A DNA stretch of 64,000 nucleotides from Gautieria morchelliformis (Eukaryota > Basidiomycota > Agaricomycetes > Gomphales > Gomphaceae), in NCBI GenBank assembly GCA_015179125.1, contig WHVA01000189.1, positions 1-64,000 on the forward strand, given 5' to 3'. Numbering within the stretch: position 1 is the first letter of the stretch; each line of letters begins with the position of its first letter. The notes under the pieces are model-generated. The model was not told the DNA's origin. It ran no database searches and worked only from the letters and a program-made list of their open reading frames with translations. This document shows, piece by piece, positions 58,690 through 64,000 of the stretch. The translations under genes were made by a program, and so were the position numbers.

Positions 58690-59030
58690 AGCTGAGTCGA
58701 TGCGCAGGCCCAGCCCAGGGTTAGGCCCTCCTCCAATATTTCCGACAAGCATGTCAATGAGGTACGTTAGTATTTTGAGAACTAACAGAACCGGTCAGCA
58801 CCTTTCTGTGAAAGCCTATCGCGGCGGCGGGTGCGGGTGTGGGCACGAGCTCGAACTCAGCACGCTCAGGCGCGACCGCGCTCACGACAATGACGTCGAG
58901 CAGTGCGCTGATGGCTGCAGATGTGAGGCTCGACCTCGAGGAGCGCACACTGCACCTGGCGGTCGAGGAGACGTTTGAGGAGATCGGGCGGCGGTGGATG
59001 CTGTGGGCAGCGAACGGGCGCGCCATACGT
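58690..59030 (+). other. Captured gene fragment inside the CACTA element
   Basis: A probable exon starts after a 36-base intron-like GTACGT...GGTCAG stretch at 58762-58797. One frame encodes a sensible helical segment, DVRLDLEERTLHLAVEETF followed by EEIGRRWMLWAANGRAI, then a GTGTAT donor-like site. I do not recognise the source gene. A further P/S-rich frame runs from 58994 to 59728. Confidence 0.4.
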
Positions 59031-60379
59031 GTATCATTCGTGTTTCATACCCCACCCCGCTGCTCAATCCCCCTTTTGATGTCCCGTCTCGTGACCGTTT
59101 CTATCAACAAGAGCCCGACCATGATCGTGACCATTCCGCCGTCTCGCCAGCCTCCTCCAAACAGGATGCTTGCGACTACGTTCCGCCCCGTCTTGCCTAT
59201 GTCTACGCGGGCACGGCCATACTCCGAACCATAACCTCTCCTCGACGGATTCCACACGGTCCCGTGCCCTCTACTGGGAGCCATGCCGACAGGCGTCCTG
59301 CGCACCTCACGTATGGGCCCGCCCACGGCCTCGACCTCGCCCTCCAAGCCAACATGGACGCGGACATGGACCTGGACACGGCGTCCGTCAAGACTGCACC
59401 AGGGCCGAGCCTGCCCATCATATCCACGCGGTCGCGTGCCCCACTCTCACCCACGCCTCCGGCTCCACGAGGCGCCAGCCCACATGCTTCTGAATCACGT
59501 GCCCACGTGTCCCCCTCAGGCATGGGCTCCAGCCTGAATGAGAACGCACATGTCCGGGAGATGCGGGCTCAGACCCTGAACCGGCCGCAGGATAGGGCGC
59601 AACGCCACACACACACACTGAATGGAAGACAGCATGGTCTGGGGTATAAAAGCACTCCATGGGGGAATAAGGACGGTACCGATTCCCTCGGCGACGACAC
59701 GATGACCGTGACGAATGGGGGTGAGTGAAAGGAAAAGTGAAAGGAAGGTCGTGTGAGAGGAAAGTAGAAGGAGGGCGTGTGAAAGGAACAATCAAAGGAA
59801 CAGCCAAACGAACAGTCAAATGAAAGGTTGGGTCCAGTGGGCATAATAAGCACAGTTGAGAAAACAGGGAGCAGAGGAGCATGTGCCGCCGTCTGACCTC
59901 ATCTCACTCACAAACGAATTCGGTATTGACGGTTAACGACGATTTACCGTGACGGCTCAAGGAAGGAATGACACTACCGATAGCCTCGCTCGAGCGGAGA
60001 GGGCGTGTGTGAGCTACCCTGTCGGGCGAGGGGTAGCGAAATGAATTGCTGGGTGTGTATACCGGTAGGGGTGTGGGGACAGCGGCTCAGAGGTTTCGTC
60101 CTCCTTCATCATTCGTGCGCGGCATTGTCTTACCGTTTCATCGTCCCATGTCATTCTCTCACGCTTCCATCTCATGTTTCCATCTCATTCTCATCCTATC
60201 GTCCTCTCATCACATCGTCCCACCACGTCATTCTCCCTTGTCTCGGAGTTCACGCGGGTGCGACCGCGAGCGCTCGATCCGAGTCATCCAACTCATCATT
60301 GGCTCGTGTTGTCCCCTCACTGTGTCGTTTCATTCTCTCATGTGGCCTGCATCACATCCTCTAGCTCCAGAGACACCCA

Positions 60380-60840
60380 CCAGCACCATTTAACCTTCCT
60401 CAACGCCAAGGGCCTAGACCTTCATGGTGACAAAAGACAGGCGGACGTGAAGCAGCTGTCGATGCCGTTGGCTGGAGGAGAATGGTGTGGATTTATTTGA
60501 CGACGCCACTGCCGTGAGTGTTCCTTCGTCATGTTTTTTGTGTGCTTCGTGCTCTCATTCTCGGGGGGTGTTCTTCTTCTCTGGGGGGGAAGTCGACTCG
60601 TGCCACCCACATTGGGCGGCGGCGTTTCTTTTCTTTTTCATGCTGCATTGTTTCTGTCTCGTGTCAAGGTGGACGGTTTCAGAGTGGGGGCGCGAGTGCA
60701 TCCTGATTGTGGACTCAAGACATGTTGTGCCGGAGAATTGGATGCGGCATGGGAGCTGGCGGAATCCCCCAAGGTAGCGATCATTGAGCATGAGTCAGGT
60801 GCGTGCGGCCGACGGGGGGGGGTTGCTAGCCGCGACTGAT
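60380..60840 (+). other. Second captured gene fragment inside the CACTA element
   Basis: A frame ending EENGVDLFDDATA is followed by a GTGAGT donor near 60513. A second coding-looking piece, DGFRVGARVHPDCGLKTCC then AGELDAAWELAESPKVAI, is followed by a GTGCGT donor near 60798. The spacing fits two exons of an unidentified host gene carried by the transposon. Confidence 0.35.
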
Positions 60841-61533
60841 TCTGTTTTTCTTTTTGGTACCAGCTGTTATGCAGCTCATCTACTTTTTCTTGTGTCTTGG
60901 ATTTCTCTCATGTCTTGCATCGCCAAGCACAGATGCACACCGTTCCCAGGTTTCATGGATTGAAATGCGGTATTTCAGTGATTTTCACCTTATGTTTCAT
61001 CTGTATTTTCCCTTGTATATATTGATTTATGACTTGAAATAATGGGGCATTCAGTTGCTGCATCTCTGAAATGTGGTGATAGAACCACGGGGTCGTAAGT
61101 GACTATTTCATGGGAACCCACTGGTCGTCGATTCGAAATGCCTGGTTCAATCCATTGGTCTTCCGTTGTAGGCTCCCTGAATACACATGAGTCAACCCCT
61201 GAAACCAACTCATTGAAACGAAACTTTTTCCACTGAAACCGATTGATTGAATTTTCAACGGGTTCTATTGGTATTTACACTAGCTATAATGGTTTATATA
61301 CTGAATCCTCAGTGGGTCCACCCTATAGGATTCATTGGGTTGACTACCCACAGTGGGGGGCATAACTGGAGGATCAGGAGGTCGAGTGACTCTCCCTTCT
61401 ACATGCTTGAGTAGATTTTTGGACCCGAAATAGCTGATGAGAGTGGCTCGCCACAATGGCCAATTACTTCCATCAGTAGCAAGCTTCTCAACACCCAATA
61501 GCTTCTCAGAAGTGTCTCCGGGGCCCATAACCC

Positions 61534-62014
61534 TGTAGTAGACAGGAATTATAGGCAGTAGGTATGGACTTGTTGCTCAAAAGAATAGACTAGAAATCAA
61601 TTCACTCTCTCAGTGAATTTAGTTGTCACTATAAATATATTATACACTACCTAGAAATCAATTCACTACAGAAGATTTCTGGGTCAATGAATCGAAAGAA
61701 CATTAGACTAATTTACTTGCCTCTCTCAGTGAATTTAGTTGTCACTGAGAGAGGGGGAAATGTGTTTCACTACGCATGTACTACTACCCGGCCCTTTAGC
61801 GCCCAAGGGCTAGTCGAAGTCATTTCAGACTCCGCTGGGTGCAACCGCTTGTGAAAGTAGAAATAACAAGATAAAATGGAGAGGTAGGGAGTGAGTGTAA
61901 AATTTCGAAAATAACCAGAGAAATAGGAACAATATGAGATGAAATTGAGAAACCATACAACAAATTGAATATATTATGCTTGATTTTGGTGCAGGAGCAT
62001 AAATGCACCCAACA
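61534..62014 (-). repeat. Copia D 5' LTR
   Basis: 481 bases, the partner of 52861-53341, differing at three positions by eye. Confidence 0.93.
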
Positions 62015-62019
62015 CGACG

Positions 62020-62536
62020 CCCTCGCACGCCTCAAGGGCTGCCAGCCCAGTTGCGTCACGTCCGCGCTCCCGTCCCTCTACCGGCTGCCGTTTGGGCCGG
62101 TATCCCCCATGTCCCCTGCATGGACTCCCCTGGGTGTCAAGGTGTGTCGACGCCCCCGCACCCTGCTAACTGTACACCCAGTCTCCTCACGATGAGCTCC
62201 GTGTCGTCCATGCTGCACCCGCACCTGCACCTGCACCTGCACCCACACCGGCACCCGCCGTCGCCCGCTCCCCCACCACCCTGTCCTCCTACACCAGCTC
62301 TCCCACCCCAGCACCTCCGCACCCCTCACCCCACTGCATACGTGTGTGCCCCCGTGGTTTCCGAGCTCAAGAACGTGTCAGGATCGGCGAAGTTGCCTTA
62401 TGGTGCATTGGCACTCGGTGCGGAAGCGATCAAAGATGCTATTATGAACTTTGATTATGCATATGTTCCACGTTATATGATCCCTCAGATTTTCGGGGCT
62501 TATGCTACACAGGAGGAAATCCGACATCGAGAATGA
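62020..62536 (+). other. 3' part of the Ala/Pro locus copy
   Basis: The continuation of the locus cut by Copia D. A frame from 62003 crosses the LTR edge and ends at 62536. It contains the contracted CACCTG array (62214-62262), the SELKNVSGSAKLPYGALAL segment and a tail with NFDYAYVPRYMIPQIFG that is missing from the first copy. Function unknown. Confidence 0.4.
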
Positions 62537-62907
62537 ACGCCTACTGTCACATCTCACTGATCCAACGTCAGAAGAAGCTAAGCCCTTCCTCTCCAATCCT
62601 ACAACACCCTCTTCTGGAGATTCTCCTGTAGTGGGTTCTCACCATTAGTACAAAGTAGCAAACAAAATTAAAACCTGCATTGAACTACATACAGTATGCT
62701 AAGCTTGCCCTCAGCACCCAAAATGAAAAATAAAAAATGCTTGTTTTATTTGGATTTTTTAGTTCTATGCCCTAGCTATGGTCCACATACCTTCAGAATT
62801 TCAAGCGAATCGGAGCGATATCAAGCAAGATATCGTTGTTCGAAGTTTGCGCGCTAAAACGGAAGCAAATCCGACGCGCGCCTTAGGTACTGCAAACGGG
62901 TGTAATT

Positions 62908-63113
62908 GTAAGTTCTCCATCAACTTGAAGAGACGCGTAGCATAGTTCAGATCGCTCGACAGACACATATCCAACAGTCAGCAAGTATATATAGTCCGTA
63001 TTTACACCATCCGCAAAATGCGTTACAGATATATCCAAGCAAGGACATCACAGCCAAATTAAAAATGACCAGAATACTGCAGTGGCGCCGAATACGACCT
63101 ACATAATCAAAAC
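62908..63113 (-). repeat. Phospholipase D downstream segment, fourth copy, inverted
   Basis: The reverse complement matches the sequence that follows the three phospholipase D fragments (for example 23350-23500). It includes ACTGCAGTATTC, TTTTTAATT and GGATATATC. No phospholipase D coding sequence is attached here. Confidence 0.75.
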
Positions 63114-63156
63114 ATGCGAGGCATACGTTCCTCCTTTCATGAATGATAGGTGGGTA

Positions 63157-63173
63157 CCCGCGCTTCGCGCGGG
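63157..63173. other. Perfect GC hairpin
   Basis: CCCGCGC, loop TTC, GCGCGGG: a perfect 7-base-pair stem in AT-richer surroundings, next to the 18-bp repeats. Confidence 0.6.
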
Positions 63174-63176
63174 GGT

Positions 63177-63247
63177 GTAGGTCAAATGCCTTGGTAAGGT
63201 CAAATACATCAGTAAGGTCAAGTGAATCAGTAAGGTCAAGTGCATTG
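63177..63247. repeat. 18-bp tandem repeat
   Basis: Three clear units of GTAAGGTCAAATACATCA type from 63194 to 63247, preceded by one degenerate unit. Confidence 0.7.
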
Positions 63248-63280
63248 GGGTAAATAGGATCATGCAAAATATATCCCTGT

Positions 63281-63511
63281 TCATATAGTATAATGAATCA
63301 TGTATACACCCATGGAACAGCCAAACATGCAGACTTCTCTCTCAACCTCTGGGATGGCCCTCCCAGCGACTCTAGACATGAAAGTGGTGATGGTCTTGAC
63401 TGAATCATCAGAGATTATAAGATTGCACCTATTGTCATAATCCACAGGTTTCAAAGCTTGTGCATTGTAAATAGATCCAATAGTGATCTTGGGGATCCTG
63501 AATTTTGACAA
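63281..63511 (-). other. Short unknown frame
   Basis: A 76-codon minus-strand frame with a protein-like composition (FRIPKITIGSIYNAQALKPV, NLIISDDSVKTITTF). The AQALKPVDY and SDDSVKTI segments look like a real domain fragment, but I cannot assign a family. It may be an exon or a remnant of a mobile-element protein. Confidence 0.3.
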
Positions 63512-63616
63512 TGTGGTTATATCGATATGCCAGTTAATCCTCCGGTGACACTTTCACAGAACCAGAAACAATACCAAAATCAGAAATGGGGGAAGAACCA
63601 AAGTGCAGTTGGATAG

Positions 63617-63973
63617 CATGTCCTCACACGTAACATGTCCTCACAGGTAGCATGTCCCCACATGTAATGTGTCCTCACAGGTAGCATGTCCCCAAACATA
63701 ATGTGTCCTCACATGTAACATGTCCTCACAGGTAGTGTGTCCCCACATGTAACATGTCCTCACAGGTACTGTGTCCCCACACGTAACGTGTCCCCACACA
63801 TAATGTGTCCCCATACATAACATGTCCTCACAGGTAGCATGTCCTCACACATAACGTGTCCTCACAGGTAGCATGTCCCCACACATAACGTGTCCTCACA
63901 TGTAATGTGTCCTCACAGGTAGCGTGTCCCCAAATGTAACGTGTCCTCACAAGTAATGTGTCTCCACACATAT
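63617..63973. repeat. 17-bp minisatellite, 21 units
   Basis: Twenty-one head-to-tail units of exactly 17 bases with consensus CATGTCCTCACAGGTAG or TGTGTCCCCACACATAA. Every unit is full length (357 bases in total), with substitutions at a few fixed positions only. Minus-strand open frames across it are by-products of the repeat. Confidence 0.92.
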
Positions 63974-64000
63974 CAGGGACATGTATCAGTATCTATTTTG

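Larger units (their letters stand above)
57431..61355. mobile_element. CACTA (EnSpm-type) DNA transposon, non-autonomous
   Basis: A 3.9-kb element inserted in Copia gag. Its ends form imperfect terminal inverted repeats of about 45 bases: CACTGTGGATAGCGAATCC on the left, CACTGTGGGTAGTCAACCC when the right end is read on the minus strand. A G run on each side gives a 3- or 4-base target duplication, as expected for CACTA elements. Subterminal zones of some 500 bases are rich in CAGTGAA/TTCAGTG and CATTGAAA words. I find no transposase. The interior instead holds fragments that look like pieces of spliced genes. Confidence 0.8.
52861..62014 (-). mobile_element. Ty1/Copia element D, young, with nested CACTA transposon
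   Basis: A minus-strand Copia element with 481-base LTRs at 61534-62014 (5') and 52861-53341 (3'), and exact target duplications CGACG (52856-52860, 62015-62019). By eye the LTRs differ at 3 of 481 positions, so the insertion is recent. Parts: gag (61528 to about 56300, divided by the CACTA element at 57431-61355), integrase (about 55400-56200), reverse transcriptase and RNase H (about 53400-55000; LADILTKGL at the end). Apart from the CACTA insertion it looks nearly whole, with perhaps one or two breaks. Confidence 0.93.
43110..62907. repeat. Segmental duplication, expanded copy
   Basis: The second copy of the 14966-18194 segment. Its parts are 43110-43525, 44597-44642, 51033-52860 and 62015-62907. 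They are separated by repeat X copy c, Gypsy B and Copia D, each with target duplications. Orientation and order are unchanged. Confidence 0.88.

Noticed and set aside
58994-59728. An intact 244-codon gene within the CACTA element
   Set aside because: It is low-complexity Pro/Ser/Arg-rich with no domain, and it overlaps several other open frames in GC-rich DNA.
63157-63173. A Helitron 3' end
   Set aside because: There is a hairpin but no CTRR end next to it, and no Helitron 5' TC start or Rep/helicase gene in the window.
63641-63823. A Cys/His/Trp-rich small protein on the minus strand
   Set aside because: It is only the translation of the 17-bp minisatellite.
63617-63973. A CRISPR-like array
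   Set aside because: The units are contiguous 17-bp repeats without spacers, and there are no cas genes. The genome is fungal.

Overview
This window looks like repeat-rich accessory DNA from a basidiomycete fungus, most likely an Agaricomycete (a Rhizoctonia/Ceratobasidium-like genome would fit, but that is inference). The signs are short introns of about 50 bases, a FunK1-type fungal kinase, fragments of a fungal phospholipase D gene, Tad-like LINEs, and many Ty3/Gypsy and Ty1/Copia LTR elements. I found no rRNA, tRNA, CRISPR array or bacterial operon.

Layout. 1-10.26 kb: a chromodomain Gypsy element (46-6262) beside a Copia fragment and a Gypsy gag-plus-LTR remnant. 10.3-18.2 kb: decayed host genes (an unknown gene split by an LTR-like insertion, then a FunK1 pseudogene), an apparently intact spliced Tc1/mariner transposase gene, and a repeat-rich hypothetical locus. 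18.9-28.8 kb: the most gene-like part, with a 401-residue protein combining a possible papain-like fold and a coiled coil, a protein kinase-like gene, an unknown four-exon gene, and three fragments of the 3' end of a phospholipase D gene. 28.8-41.3 kb: LINE 1, a third Gypsy element carrying a solo LTR and a 1.07-kb repeat, an LTR pair around a short remnant, and LINE 2. 41.3-62.9 kb: a second copy of the 15.0-18.2 kb segment, swollen to almost 20 kb by nested insertions (two copies of the 1.07-kb repeat, a Gypsy element, and a young Copia element that itself carries a 3.9-kb CACTA-type DNA transposon). 62.9-64 kb: a phospholipase D downstream fragment, short tandem repeats and a 17-bp minisatellite.

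How it fits together. The duplicated segment acts as a natural clock. The copy at 15-18 kb preserves the empty sites, so the target duplications of the Gypsy (gaaag), Copia (cgacg) and 1.07-kb (aatga) insertions can be read by direct comparison. The order is: Tc1 insertion, then segmental duplication, then LTR and 1.07-kb insertions. The CACTA element entered the Copia element afterwards. Host genes are few. The best candidates for working genes are at 18894-20147, 23760-25072, 25680-26954 and the Tc1 transposase at 15648-16853. LTR elements are described only as fossils.
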